Under the pieces are notes generated by a model. That model did no database searches, was not told where the DNA came from, and was given only the letters and a program-made list of their open reading frames with translations. A program made the position numbers and the translations under genes. From Nocardiopsis flavescens (GTDB taxonomy: Bacteria > Actinomycetota > Actinomycetes > Streptosporangiales > Streptosporangiaceae): a stretch of 64,000 nt of DNA. Location: positions 62,001 to 126,000 of the forward strand of contig NZ_FQZK01000006.1 in the NCBI RefSeq assembly GCF_900141985.1. The letters are read 5' to 3'. Positions 52,143-60,562 of the stretch are shown in pieces; within the stretch, counting starts at the first letter, position 1; each line of letters starts with the position of its first letter.

Positions 52143-52706
52143 ATGCCGAGCATGACCGCACTGCTCACACCCCGCCTGCCCGCCGGGGTCACCCTCCCCG
52201 AGCCCCTGACCCGGGCCTGGGCGTGGATGGAGACGCAGGGCTTCGGCCTCACCAACGAGCACGGCTACTTCCTCACGCCTTACCCCGGCACGCGCCAGCT
52301 CGGAGTCGTGTTCAGCCCGGGCGGGAGCCTCACCGGGTGGTTCGAACCCGGCGAGCCGGGCCACGACGACCTGGTCCCGCTGTGCGAGATCGCCGGAGAC
52401 GGCAGCTGGTGCGCGCTGTGGAACGACGCGGGCACGACCCGGTTCGCCGCCTTGGGCTCGGACGGCGACACGTTCCTGCTGGCCGACTCCGCGGTCGACT
52501 TCCTGCGGCTGATCGCCATCGGCTACGACGAGATCGGCTTCGCGGACGCGGTGACGGAACCGCCCTACGAGGAGGAGGCCGTGGAGGCCCACGCGCCCTT
52601 CCGCGCCTGGGTCGAGCAGGAGTTCGGCGTCGAGGTCCCCGAGCACTGGCGGACGTTCGAACCCGACCCCTTCAAGGCCTGGGTCGCCGAACGCAAGGGC
52701 TGGTGA
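52143..52706 (+). CDS. SMI1/KNR4-like (SUKH-type) protein
   Basis: 187 residues, tentatively a SUKH-superfamily domain protein: LTRAWAWMETQGFGLT, then DLVPLCEIAGDGSWCALW with acidic loops, and the later GSDGDTFLLADSAVDFLRLIAIGY. SUKH proteins are often immunity proteins to nuclease toxins, but no toxin gene is visible next to it. Two Met codons (52143, 52152) are possible starts. The function is not established. Confidence 0.6.
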   Translation: MPSMTALLTPRLPAGVTLPEPLTRAWAWMETQGFGLTNEHGYFLTPYPGTRQLGVVFSPGGSLTGWFEPGEPGHDDLVPLCEIAGDGSWCALWNDAGTTRFAALGSDGDTFLLADSAVDFLRLIAIGYDEIGFADAVTEPPYEEEAVEAHAPFRAWVEQEFGVEVPEHWRTFEPDPFKAWVAERKGW

Positions 52707-52849
52707 CCGGAGCCGGCCCCGGCGGCCCCGCGGCGCGTGGGCGGAACCGTCCGGGGCCTGGCCCGGGCCGCACGCCCGCCCCGCGGCCCCGCCACCCCCT
52801 CCGGTCCGGCCTGCACGGCACTGTCCCCCGCCCCGGTTAGAGTCCTGCC

Positions 52850-54856
52850 ATGTCGGACCGCAGCCTGATCCTCGACACCCTGCGCCGCGCCCCGGGTGTC
52901 CTCCTCGTCGAGCCCGGCCCCGACCTGGTCATGCAGGACGAGCTGCACGACCGGGCCCGGGCCGAGCGCGAGCGGCGGGGCCTGCCCGGCACCCACCCCT
53001 ACCTCGGCTGGCACGCCCAGGCCGACGGCTTCGACCGCTCCGGCGCCCTGGCCGGCCCCCAGCGCGTCTACTTCGGCGGCGACCGCGCCGCCGTCGCCCG
53101 CGCCCTGTCCTTGTTGGAACCGCACGGCTTCGCCGTCCTGGGCGGGCGCAGCGACACGGAGGTCTTCGTGCTCCGCCGCGACGCGGCGCCCGACCGCGCG
53201 GAGCCCGCGCTCGCCGACGCGTGGCGCGTGCGCCTGGAGGTCCTCGGCGACGAGCGGTCCGGCCCGGTCCCCCTGCGCGACGGGGAGGAGCCGCTCCTGC
53301 ACGAACTGCTCACCCGCCCCGCCCTGCGCGGACTCCTGGCCCCCGCCGCCCGGGCCCTGCGCCTGCGCGGCGCCCTCACCGGCGCCGACCTGGACTCCGT
53401 TCTCTCCCCCGAGGGCCTCGACGCCCTCGACGACTCCGGCGAGGAGGCCTCCGCGCTCGTCGCCCACGCTCTGGAGGCCGACCACCCCCGGGCCCGGGCG
53501 GCGGCCACCGTGCTGGCCGAGCTGGGCCGCGCCGACTCCCGGGTGCTCAACCGCTGGAAGGACCCGGCGGCGCTGCGCTCCGCCCGCGCCGCCGCGCTGG
53601 AAGGGCGCGACGTCGCCACCTACCTGGACCTGGTCGCGGCCGAGGGCGGGGACCCGGTGAACGCCGCCGTCGCGCTCGCGGAGGACATCGGGGCCGCGGG
53701 CGGCGAGCAGGCGCAGGCGCGCGTGCAGGAGGCCGCCGTGCGCCTGGTCGCCCGCTTCGGCGGTTCCACCCGCGTCCACGCCCTGGCCGCGCTGGGGGAC
53801 GCTCGCGTCCCGCTCGGGCTGCGGGTCGTCATCGCCGACCACTGGACCCGCACCCCCGTCACCGTGGAGGGCCTGCGGGCCTCCTGGTCCTCCTCCCCGC
53901 ACCGCGGCTCCGCCGCGGAGCCGCCGCCCGACGCGCTGGAGGCCACCGCCGCCTGGCCGGACGCGGTCGACGGGGTGCGCGCCGCCGCCGGGCTGCCGCC
54001 CCACCCGGGGTTCGACCCGGAGCACCGCCTGGGCCGGGACACCGCGCTGGAGCTGCGCGAGGCGGTCCTGGCCCGGCACCTCGACGGGCTGCGGGCGGCG
54101 CTCGCGCGCCCCGACCTGTCCGAACCCGCCCTCGCCGTACTCCTGGAGCTGCTCCACGGCGCCGGAGCCCTGCGGCCCGAGGAGGACCTCGCGCCGTTCG
54201 CCCGCACCTGGCGCAAGCGGCTCTTCGTCAAACCCGACACGTACACCTACGCCCCGCCCGCCGTCGTGACGTACGCGGCGGCCCTGGCGGCGTCGGGTGC
54301 GGGGGCCGCCGACAGGGTCGTCGGCTCCGTCCTGGGCGACAAGCGCCAGTGGTCGCTCCCGGTCAGGCTGCTCCTGCTCGGCGCGGTCGACCGCGGCCGG
54401 GACGCCGACCTGGAGGCCGAGGCCGCACTGATCCCCCACGCGCACGGCGGCGCCAAGGGCGCCCAGGCCGCGGCGCACGCCCTGTCCCTGGTGCGCTCCC
54501 GCCTGCGCGGGACCCCACCCGTCGCGGCGGCCTGCGCCTCGCTCCTGGAGGCCCCGGAGCGGCCGCCGTTCGTGCGCCGCGGGTTCGCGACCGCGGCGGT
54601 CGCCCTGGCGGAGGGCGGGTCGGGACTGTCCGCGCACCTCTTCCGGCAGGGTTCGGCCCGGGCGCTGGACGCGGCGCTGCGGGTCGCGGGGGACCCGGAC
54701 CTGCCGGAACGGGCGCGTCGCCGGGTCCTGGACCTCGCCGAGGAGTCAGGGGTCCCGGACCACCCCGGTCACGCCCGGCCCGTCCGGGTCCACGCCGACG
54801 AGGTGGCGCGCCTGCGCGCGGTCCGCGAGCAGGTCAGGGCCGGGCTCGGGGACTGA
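52850..54856 (+). CDS. Large helical protein of unknown function
   Basis: 668 residues. I do not recognise a catalytic domain. The N-terminal 110 residues (from MSDRSLILDTLRRAPG) form a mixed domain. The remainder is a series of Ala/Leu/Arg-rich amphipathic helices (HALEADHPRARAAATVLAEL, RRVLDLAEESGV) resembling HEAT or ARM solenoids used for protein binding. ATG 52850 has no strong Shine-Dalgarno. It follows the SUKH-like gene by 143 bp. Codon bias is normal for the genome. A scaffold or immunity-related role is speculation. Confidence 0.75.
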   Translation: MSDRSLILDTLRRAPGVLLVEPGPDLVMQDELHDRARAERERRGLPGTHPYLGWHAQADGFDRSGALAGPQRVYFGGDRAAVARALSLLEPHGFAVLGGRSDTEVFVLRRDAAPDRAEPALADAWRVRLEVLGDERSGPVPLRDGEEPLLHELLTRPALRGLLAPAARALRLRGALTGADLDSVLSPEGLDALDDSGEEASALVAHALEADHPRARAAATVLAELGRADSRVLNRWKDPAALRSARAAALEGRDVATYLDLVAAEGGDPVNAAVALAEDIGAAGGEQAQARVQEAAVRLVARFGGSTRVHALAALGDARVPLGLRVVIADHWTRTPVTVEGLRASWSSSPHRGSAAEPPPDALEATAAWPDAVDGVRAAAGLPPHPGFDPEHRLGRDTALELREAVLARHLDGLRAALARPDLSEPALAVLLELLHGAGALRPEEDLAPFARTWRKRLFVKPDTYTYAPPAVVTYAAALAASGAGAADRVVGSVLGDKRQWSLPVRLLLLGAVDRGRDADLEAEAALIPHAHGGAKGAQAAAHALSLVRSRLRGTPPVAAACASLLEAPERPPFVRRGFATAAVALAEGGSGLSAHLFRQGSARALDAALRVAGDPDLPERARRRVLDLAEESGVPDHPGHARPVRVHADEVARLRAVREQVRAGLGD

Positions 54857-54955
54857 CCCGGGCCGGGCCAGGGACGCCGAAAGCGGTGGCGACTCCGCGC
54901 CCCCGCCCCGACCGGGCCCCGGCACGGTGCCGCCCGGTCGCGGGGCCCTGCGGAA

Positions 54956-54986
54956 GGCGGGGCGAACGCGCCCCGTTCGCCCCGCC
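54956..54986. terminator. Bidirectional terminator between convergent genes
   Basis: A perfect 12-bp stem (GGCGGGGCGAAC with GTTCGCCCCGCC, 7-nt loop) between the 668-aa gene and the SDR gene. Confidence 0.8.
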
Positions 54987-55025
54987 CCGGGCCCACCGCC
55001 CGGCGCAGAACCGGTCGCTCCGCCC

Positions 55026-55739
55026 TCAGGCCGCGGACAGCCCGGCGTAGAACGCGGCGGGGTCCCCCGCCAGCGCCGCCTTCACGTGGCGGCTGACGTC
55101 GTCGACCAGCACCTCGATCGCACCGGTGCGCACCCCGTCCAGGGCGGCGCGGGCCACGTCCGCCGGGTCGATCTTGGGGACGTCGTACCCGGCCATCATG
55201 TCGGTGTCGGCGGAGCCGAGGTGCACCCCCTGCACCAGGGTCCCCTGGCCGGCCAGTTCGAGGCGCACGCCGTTGGTCATGTTCCACTCCGCCGCCTTGG
55301 CCGCGGAGTAGGCCCCCGCGCCGTCGTGGGCGAACCACGACAGCGCCGACAGCACGTTCACCACCGCTCCCCCGCCGTTGGCGGCCAGTACCGGGGCGAA
55401 CGCGCGGATCACGCCGAGCGTGCCGAAGAAGTGGGTGTCGATCTCCAGCCGGATCGCGTCCATGTCCCCGGTCACGAGCCCGGCGCGCGTCGCGACCCCG
55501 GCGTTGTTGACGAGCAGGGCGGTGTCCCCGGCCCCGGCGGCGGCCTCGGCCACCGAGCCGGCGTCCAGCAGGTCCAGGCGCAGCGGCTCGATCCGGGGGT
55601 CGGTGACCTCGACGGTCTCGGGGCGGCGGGCCGCGGCGTACACCTTCGCCGCGCCGCGGGCCAGGAGCTCGTCGACGAAGCGCCGTCCGATGCCGCGGTT
55701 CGCGCCGGTGACCAGGGCGACGGATCCGGTGATGTCCAT
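55026..55739 (-). CDS. SDR-family oxidoreductase
   Basis: 237-aa classical SDR: cofactor loop VTGANRGIGRRF, NNAG motif intact (LVNNAGVATR), active site SALSWFAHDGAGAYSAAKAA with the YxxxK pair. ATG 55739 follows CGGAGGAACCC. It diverges from a MerR regulator, with a palindrome between the promoters, so it is probably its target and induced by a small molecule. The substrate is unknown. Confidence 0.93.
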   Translation of the reverse strand: MDITGSVALVTGANRGIGRRFVDELLARGAAKVYAAARRPETVEVTDPRIEPLRLDLLDAGSVAEAAAGAGDTALLVNNAGVATRAGLVTGDMDAIRLEIDTHFFGTLGVIRAFAPVLAANGGGAVVNVLSALSWFAHDGAGAYSAAKAAEWNMTNGVRLELAGQGTLVQGVHLGSADTDMMAGYDVPKIDPADVARAALDGVRTGAIEVLVDDVSRHVKAALAGDPAAFYAGLSAA

Positions 55740-55839
55740 GGGTTCCTCCGAGTACTCCGGGTGTGGTCGGACACGAGGGCGGCGCCCGCAGGACCGGTCT
55801 CGGCCTGCGGGAACGCCGTCTCACCCGGTTACGCTAAGA

Positions 55840-55857
55840 CTTGACGCCGACGTCAAG
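55840..55857. promoter_or_regulatory. MerR-type operator in SDR/MerR divergent region
   Basis: CTTGACG-CCGA-CGTCAAG is a perfect 7-bp inverted repeat. The right arm provides TTGACG on the minus strand as a -35 for the SDR gene. The placement fits MerR activators that bind within the promoter spacer. Confidence 0.7.
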
Positions 55858-55914
55858 GGCAAGTCCTCGTGCCGTGATCCACGTCACGGGTGCACGATCG
55901 GGAGCGGGGGGCGG

Positions 55915-56331
55915 ATGAGCGGTTCCATGCGCATCGGGGTACTGGCGGAGCGGGCCGGGGTGAGCACACGAGCGCTCCGCTACTACGAGGAGCAGGGTCT
56001 CCTCTCCCCGGAGCGGACGCCCAGCGGGCAGCGCCTCTACCCGGAGGACGCGGTCGAGCGGGTCGAGATCATCCGGGGGTTCTACGCCGCGGGGCTCAAC
56101 AGCGCCACCATCGCGGCCATCCTGCCCAGCGTCGACGCGGGACGCGCGGAGCCCGGGGTGCTGGAGCGGCTGCGCACCGAGCGGACGCGCATCTTCGCGA
56201 GCATCGCCGAACTCCAGGAGGCCGGACGGCGGCTCGACCAGGTGATCCGGCTGACCGTGCATCCCGACCCGGAGCACTGCCCAGCGCTGCGCGGGCAGGA
56301 GCCCGCCGCGGCCGGTCCGGCCGGACCCTGA
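55915..56331 (+). CDS. MerR-family transcriptional regulator
   Basis: 138 residues. The winged HTH (RIGVLAERAGVSTRALRYYEEQGLLSP) and RTPSGQRLYPEDAVERVEII wing are canonical, followed by the dimerisation helix. Only one cysteine (HCPALRG, near the C terminus) is present, so it is not a classical metal sensor and is more like a drug- or stress-responding MerR. ATG 55915 follows GGAGCGGGGGGC. The target is presumably the divergent SDR. Confidence 0.94.
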   Translation: MSGSMRIGVLAERAGVSTRALRYYEEQGLLSPERTPSGQRLYPEDAVERVEIIRGFYAAGLNSATIAAILPSVDAGRAEPGVLERLRTERTRIFASIAELQEAGRRLDQVIRLTVHPDPEHCPALRGQEPAAAGPAGP

Positions 56332-56431
56332 TCTGACCGGGGCCGCCCCGGGTCCCCGGCCGCCGGGACCGTGCCCACCGGTCCCGCTCCGGTCGCGGAT
56401 CCGTCCGCCCTCCGGTCGCCCGAACCGGCCG

Positions 56432-56479
56432 GCCCGGGATCGGCCGGTCCGGGATCGGTCGACCCGGGATCGGTCGGTT
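56432..56479. repeat. Three tandem 15-16-bp repeats upstream of VOC gene
   Basis: The unit CCCGGGATCGGTCGG, with minor variation (CCGG or TCGA tail), occurs three times in tandem. It lies within a 351-bp gap (56332-56682) before the VOC gene and could be an iterated protein-binding site. The rest of the gap shows nothing recognisable. Confidence 0.65.
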
Positions 56480-56682
56480 TTGGAGAAGCCCGGAGCGGCG
56501 GGCCCTCCCTAGCGTGGTCGCAGGCCGCGCTCCCGCCGTCTCGGCGAAGACGACCGCGCCGACCGCACCGGACCCCCGCCCCTACCCGAGGCGGCCCGGA
56601 GCCGTCCCGGCGCCCGCGGGGGCGGCGGCACCGCCCGGCACCCACGGCCGGGCGGACCCGGCGAACCAAGGAAGCGGACACC

Positions 56683-57486
56683 ATGGCACTCTCACTCGAC
56701 ACCGTCACCCTCGCGGTCGGGCGCGCACGGGAGGCGGAGGAGTTCTACACCTCCGTGTTCTCCCCGGCCGGAAGGCGGGGCGGCGACGGGGACCCCGTGC
56801 TCCTGGACCTGCACGGGGCGGGCCGGATCATCCTGCGCGAGGTAGGGACCGAAGACCCTACGGCCCCCGGGACCCCGGAGTTCCGAGGCCACGTGCTGTC
56901 GTACATCGTCGCGCAGCCCGGCGAGGTGGAATCGCTGCTGGCCGCCGCGGTCGCGGGCGGGGCCCACGTGCTCAAGCCCGCCCGGAAGGGGGTCTTCGGC
57001 GGCTTCTCCGCGGTCCTGCGGGCCCCGGAGGGCACGGTCTGGAAGCTCGCCGCGCCGACGAAGAAGAACACCGGCCCGTCGGGCGAGCCGCCGGTTCCGA
57101 CCGAGGCGGGTGTGCTGCTGGGGGTCGCCGACCCCACCGCCTCCAAGGCCTTCTACACGTCCCTGGGCCTGGAGGTCGACCGGGACTACGGGGACAAGTA
57201 CATCGACTTCGCGCTGGCGCCCGGGGGCCTGCGGCTGGGCCTGATGACACGCAGGGCGCTGGCCAAGGACGCGGGCGTGGGAGCCGGCGGCCCGGGGCCC
57301 GGCTCCGCGGTGCCGACCCTGGGGGCGTCGAAGCCCGAGGAGGTGGACGCCGTGCTGGAGGCGGCGCGGGCCGGGGGCGGCGGCGTCACCGCCGCCGGAG
57401 AGGTCGAACGCGGCGACGTACGCTCCTACACCGGACGCTTCACCGACCCGGACGGCTTCCCGTGGGAGGTCGCCGCGGCGGTGTGA
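56683..57486 (+). CDS. VOC-superfamily (glyoxalase-like) protein, two domains
   Basis: 267 residues made of two vicinal-oxygen-chelate repeats: SLDTVTLAVGRAREAEEFYTSVF and VLLGVADPTASKAFYTSLGLEVD mark their starts, FRDPEG-like ends are RAPEGTVWKLA and TDPDGFPWEVA. Metal ligands are not obvious (the first histidine position is Thr), so it may be a resistance or binding protein instead of an enzyme. ATG 56683 follows AAGGAAG. The ligand is unknown. Confidence 0.9.
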   Translation: MALSLDTVTLAVGRAREAEEFYTSVFSPAGRRGGDGDPVLLDLHGAGRIILREVGTEDPTAPGTPEFRGHVLSYIVAQPGEVESLLAAAVAGGAHVLKPARKGVFGGFSAVLRAPEGTVWKLAAPTKKNTGPSGEPPVPTEAGVLLGVADPTASKAFYTSLGLEVDRDYGDKYIDFALAPGGLRLGLMTRRALAKDAGVGAGGPGPGSAVPTLGASKPEEVDAVLEAARAGGGGVTAAGEVERGDVRSYTGRFTDPDGFPWEVAAAV

Positions 57487-57804
57487 GCGCGCTGGGGGCA
57501 CGGGGCTGCGCGGGAGTCGGGGTCCCCGTGCCCGCCCCCGGCGGGGTGCGGCGGGAACCGCCGCGACCCGCGTGCGGGAGGCACGGCCGGGCGGCGGGCG
57601 ACCGGGGCGCACCGTGGGGAACACGGCGCGACCGGCCCGCGTGCCCGTCGGTTCGGCCGGGTTCACTGCTGCCGACGTCCGGTTCCTCCAGGAGGAGACA
57701 TACGCACTTCCAGGTACCTACTTCCCTATGGAGAGTTCCTCCACAAGAGTGGTGCGCGTCGGTTTCCGAGCGCGGGGCCCCAGGGGCCCGAAGGAGTGAG
57801 AACC
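57487..57804. other. Regulatory intergenic region before the oxidoreductase gene
   Basis: 318 bp without a gene. From 57700 the sequence CACTTCCAGGTACCTACTTCC has repeated ACTTCC words around a GGTACC palindrome, which could be the operator of an HxlR- or MarR-type regulator. No such regulator is adjacent. No clear -35/-10 pair. Confidence 0.4.
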
Positions 57805-58722
57805 ATGGGTGCAGCCACCTTCCGCACCGCCGTCGTCCGGGTGCCGGGCGGACCGGACTCCATCGAGTTCATCGAGCTGCCGGTGCGCGAGCCCGGTCCG
57901 GGCGAGGTGCGCGTCGCGGTCACGGCGGCCCCGGTCAACCCCGTCGACCTCGGGGTGGCGGGCGGGGTCTTCCACGAGGCGGGCATCATCACCCAGGCCG
58001 AGCGGACGGGACTGGGCTGGGACTTCGCCGGAACCGTCGCCGCCGTCGGGGAGGGCGCGAACCTGGCCGTCGGCACCCGGGTCGCGGGTCTGGTCGGGGG
58101 CCTGGACCGGGACTTCGGGACCTACGCGGAGCAGCTGGTCGTCCCGGCCGCGAACGTGGCCGAGGTGCCCGAGGGGCTGGAGCCGGCCGAGGCGGCGACG
58201 CTGCCGCTCAACGGGCTGACGGCCGCCCAGATCGTCGACCTGGTCGGCGGGGCGCCGGAGGAGGGGGACCGGCTGCTGGTGACGGGCGCCGCGGGTTCCG
58301 TCGGGGGGTACGTGCTGACGCTGGCGCGGGAGCGCGGTTGGCGGGTCACGGGGCTGGCCCGCGCCGGGGACGAGGGTTTCGTGAGGGGGCTCGGCGCGGA
58401 CTTCACCGACCGGGCGGCCGGGGTGTGGGACGCGGTCGCCGACACAGCCGCCCTTCGGGAGGACGCACTGGGCCTGGTGCGGGACGGCGGGGTGTTCGTG
58501 GGGGTGCAGCCGGGCTTCCCGGTGGCGTCCGAACGCGGGATCGACGTGCGCACGGTGGGGGTGGTGCCGGATGGCGTGCGTCTGGCGGGGCTGCTCGCGC
58601 GGGCCGCGACCGGTGAGCTGGCACCCCGCGTGCACGCGGTCGTGCCGCTGGCCGAGGCGGCCGAGGCGCACCGCGCCTTCGCCAAGGGCGGAGTTCGGGG
58701 CCGGTACGTCCTCCAGCCCTGA
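57805..58722 (+). CDS. NADP-dependent quinone oxidoreductase-like protein (zinc-free MDR)
   Basis: 305-aa medium-chain dehydrogenase/reductase of the QOR type. VNPVDLGVAGG and GLGWDFAGTVAAVG form the N-terminal domain, and the NADPH fold has VTGAAGSVGGYVLTLAR. No structural-zinc cysteines are present. ATG 57805 follows GAAGGAG; an in-frame ATG three codons earlier is not used. It probably reduces quinones or alkenals and may be part of a stress response. It lies 44 bp before CRISPR array 3. Confidence 0.93.
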   Translation: MGAATFRTAVVRVPGGPDSIEFIELPVREPGPGEVRVAVTAAPVNPVDLGVAGGVFHEAGIITQAERTGLGWDFAGTVAAVGEGANLAVGTRVAGLVGGLDRDFGTYAEQLVVPAANVAEVPEGLEPAEAATLPLNGLTAAQIVDLVGGAPEEGDRLLVTGAAGSVGGYVLTLARERGWRVTGLARAGDEGFVRGLGADFTDRAAGVWDAVADTAALREDALGLVRDGGVFVGVQPGFPVASERGIDVRTVGVVPDGVRLAGLLARAATGELAPRVHAVVPLAEAAEAHRAFAKGGVRGRYVLQP

Positions 58723-58765
58723 GGCCCGAGGGGCGAGGGGTGAAGGGGTGCTCCCCGCCCCACTC

Positions 58766-59159
58766 GGGCGACCCCCGCATGTGCGGGAAGCACCTGGGCA
58801 TCCGATTCGACGAGTTCAACCGCACAGGACCACCCCCGCGTGCGCGGGGAGCACGACATGACCCCGCAAGAGGTCGGGGAAGCGCTGGGACCACCCCCGC
58901 GTGCGCGGGGAGCACCGGGAGATGTCGCCGGACAAGTCCTTGCCCAGGGGACCATCCCCGCGTGCGCGGGGAGCACGCTGGCCATGGGGGCTCCGGCGGG
59001 GGCGACTCGGGACCATCCCCGCGTGCGCGGGGAGCACTGGCCATATCCCCTGTCTCATCGGGGATTGAGGGGACCACCCCCGCGTGCGCGGGGAGCACTG
59101 GCATCCGGGGTGGCGGTCTGTCAACGCTCAGGGACCACCCCCGCGTGCGCGGGGAGCAC
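58766..59159 (-). CRISPR. CRISPR array 3 (7 repeats, type I-E-like)
   Basis: Repeats at 58766, 58827, 58888, 58949, 59010, 59071 and 59132 (28 bp each) with six 33-bp spacers. Repeats 2-7 begin GGACCAyCCCC and end GCGGGGAGCAC. The first is degenerate with CGCATG and GGGAAGCAC, the trailer end. RNA strand minus, leader on the right. The repeats are the cleanest of the three arrays, so it is likely the most active one. Confidence 0.97.
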
Positions 59160-59289
59160 AGTAACCGACCTGCGGATATCCCACCAGGAAACCGGCGTTT
59201 TTCAAACTTTCCAAGAATCGGCCACCGACCCCAAAAGCCCCTAAAGCCCCCAAAGCACCCGGGCGCGCACGCCCCGCCGCCCCGCACCC
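59160..59289 (-). promoter_or_regulatory. Leader of CRISPR array 3
   Basis: Begins AGTAACCGACCTGCGGATAT and has an A/T-rich core (TTTTTCAAACTTTCCAAG). Only the first 15 or so bp match the leaders of arrays 1 and 2, so the conserved part is the repeat-proximal end where adaptation signals lie. Confidence 0.8.
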
Positions 59290-59910
59290 TCACTCCTCCC
59301 CCGCCCGGAGGCTCCCCTCCTCCCGGCAGCGGCGGAACATCTCCTCCACCAGCTCCTCCACCGCCGCCGCCCGCTCGGGCCAGGGCACCCGCCGCGCCAC
59401 CGCGGCGAAGCGCTGCGCCTCTTCCGTGGTCGGCAGCAGCCCCGCCAACAGCCCCGGCAGCGCCGACCGCCGCAGCAGCAGTTCGTTCTCCGACGTCACG
59501 TGGGGCCGCCGCACCACCGACACGTTCACCCGCACCGCGTGCTCGTTCCCCGGCGGGACACCCGGGCGGTCGGGTTCCAGGGCGACGTAGCGGAACCCGT
59601 GCGCGAGGTCGCACGGCCCGCAGCCCACCGGGCCGCGGCCGAGCCTGCCCCCGCAGCCGGTGCAGACCAGCCGGTCGAGGGCGCCGTCCAGGACGCGCCA
59701 GTCGTGGCGGTCCGGCTCGGCGGCCACCAGGGCGGCCAACTCCTCTTCATCGGCCTCCTCCCCGAAGTCACGGGCGAACTCCGCCCAGCCCTCCTCGACC
59801 ACACCGTCCACCAGGGCGCGGCACACGTCGCACGCGGGCGCTCCCCCGTACTCATATCCCCCGCACCCGGTGCACCGCCGCGGCGCGGTTCCCACCGCAG
59901 GTCGTCCCAT
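59290..59910 (-). CDS. Zinc-ribbon-containing hypothetical protein
   Basis: 206 residues. Four CxxC pairs, in CTGCGG (residue 13), CDVC, CTGCGG and CGPC, imply two zinc-ribbon motifs in the N-terminal 115 residues, followed by a helical region (NELLLRRSALPGLLAGL). The family is not recognised. ATG 59910 with weak GGGAGG upstream. It diverges from the 173-aa hypothetical gene. Zinc or nucleic acid binding is likely, the role unknown. Confidence 0.75.
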   Translation of the reverse strand: MGRPAVGTAPRRCTGCGGYEYGGAPACDVCRALVDGVVEEGWAEFARDFGEEADEEELAALVAAEPDRHDWRVLDGALDRLVCTGCGGRLGRGPVGCGPCDLAHGFRYVALEPDRPGVPPGNEHAVRVNVSVVRRPHVTSENELLLRRSALPGLLAGLLPTTEEAQRFAAVARRVPWPERAAAVEELVEEMFRRCREEGSLRAGEE

Positions 59911-60015
59911 CGGCCCTCCCCGTCCGCCGCAGACGATACGGGAGACCGCCCCCGCACCGCGCCCGGTTTTCCCCGGCCCCGGAGGCGGCGCGCGAGCCCC
60001 CTAGACTGCCGGACC

Positions 60016-60537
60016 ATGGAGAGCCCCCTCACCCACGACAGCAGCTCCTTCCTCAACTTCCGCCGCTACTCCTTCCGGTCCCCCCACGCCCACGCGTTCC
60101 GCTGGGTGAACGCCAAGCGGTTCCGGCTCCGCGTCCCCTCCGCGGGCGACCGGCGGCTGCTCGCGGCCCTCATCGGGCACGCGTGGTTCCGGGACGCCTA
60201 CGCGGGCGGCGGCGCGCACGCGGACGAGACCCGGCACGGCTCCTACCGGCTGGACGCGATCACCCCCGACACCTACGAGCGCGTCGGCAGGGAGGAGGGC
60301 GCCGCCGTCCTGCGCATGTGGGCGGACCGGTACGGGGAGGTCCCCGACGACCTGGAGGCCGACCTGCGGCGCGAGGTGTTCGAGCCGCTGGCCCGCGCCG
60401 ACGGCGTCCACCACCTCGTCGGGGTCGGCGAGGACGACTTCCACGACTGGGGCGGCGTCCACGACGAGTTCCACGAGTTCGTGCTCGTCGACCGCTTCCG
60501 GGGACTGCTGACCCTGCTCGTCGCCGCCGACGACTGA
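60016..60537 (+). CDS. Hypothetical protein
   Basis: 173 residues, soluble, with many aromatic and acidic residues at the C terminus (FHDWGGVHDEFHEFVLVDRF). The N-terminal segment SSSFLNFRRYSFRSPHAHAFRWVNAKRF is basic. The family is not recognised. TAGACT at 60002-60007 lies about 9 bp before the ATG, so the message may be leaderless. Confidence 0.7.
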   Translation: MESPLTHDSSSFLNFRRYSFRSPHAHAFRWVNAKRFRLRVPSAGDRRLLAALIGHAWFRDAYAGGGAHADETRHGSYRLDAITPDTYERVGREEGAAVLRMWADRYGEVPDDLEADLRREVFEPLARADGVHHLVGVGEDDFHDWGGVHDEFHEFVLVDRFRGLLTLLVAADD

Positions 60538-60562
60538 CCGCACCGCCCCGAGCGCGAACGCG

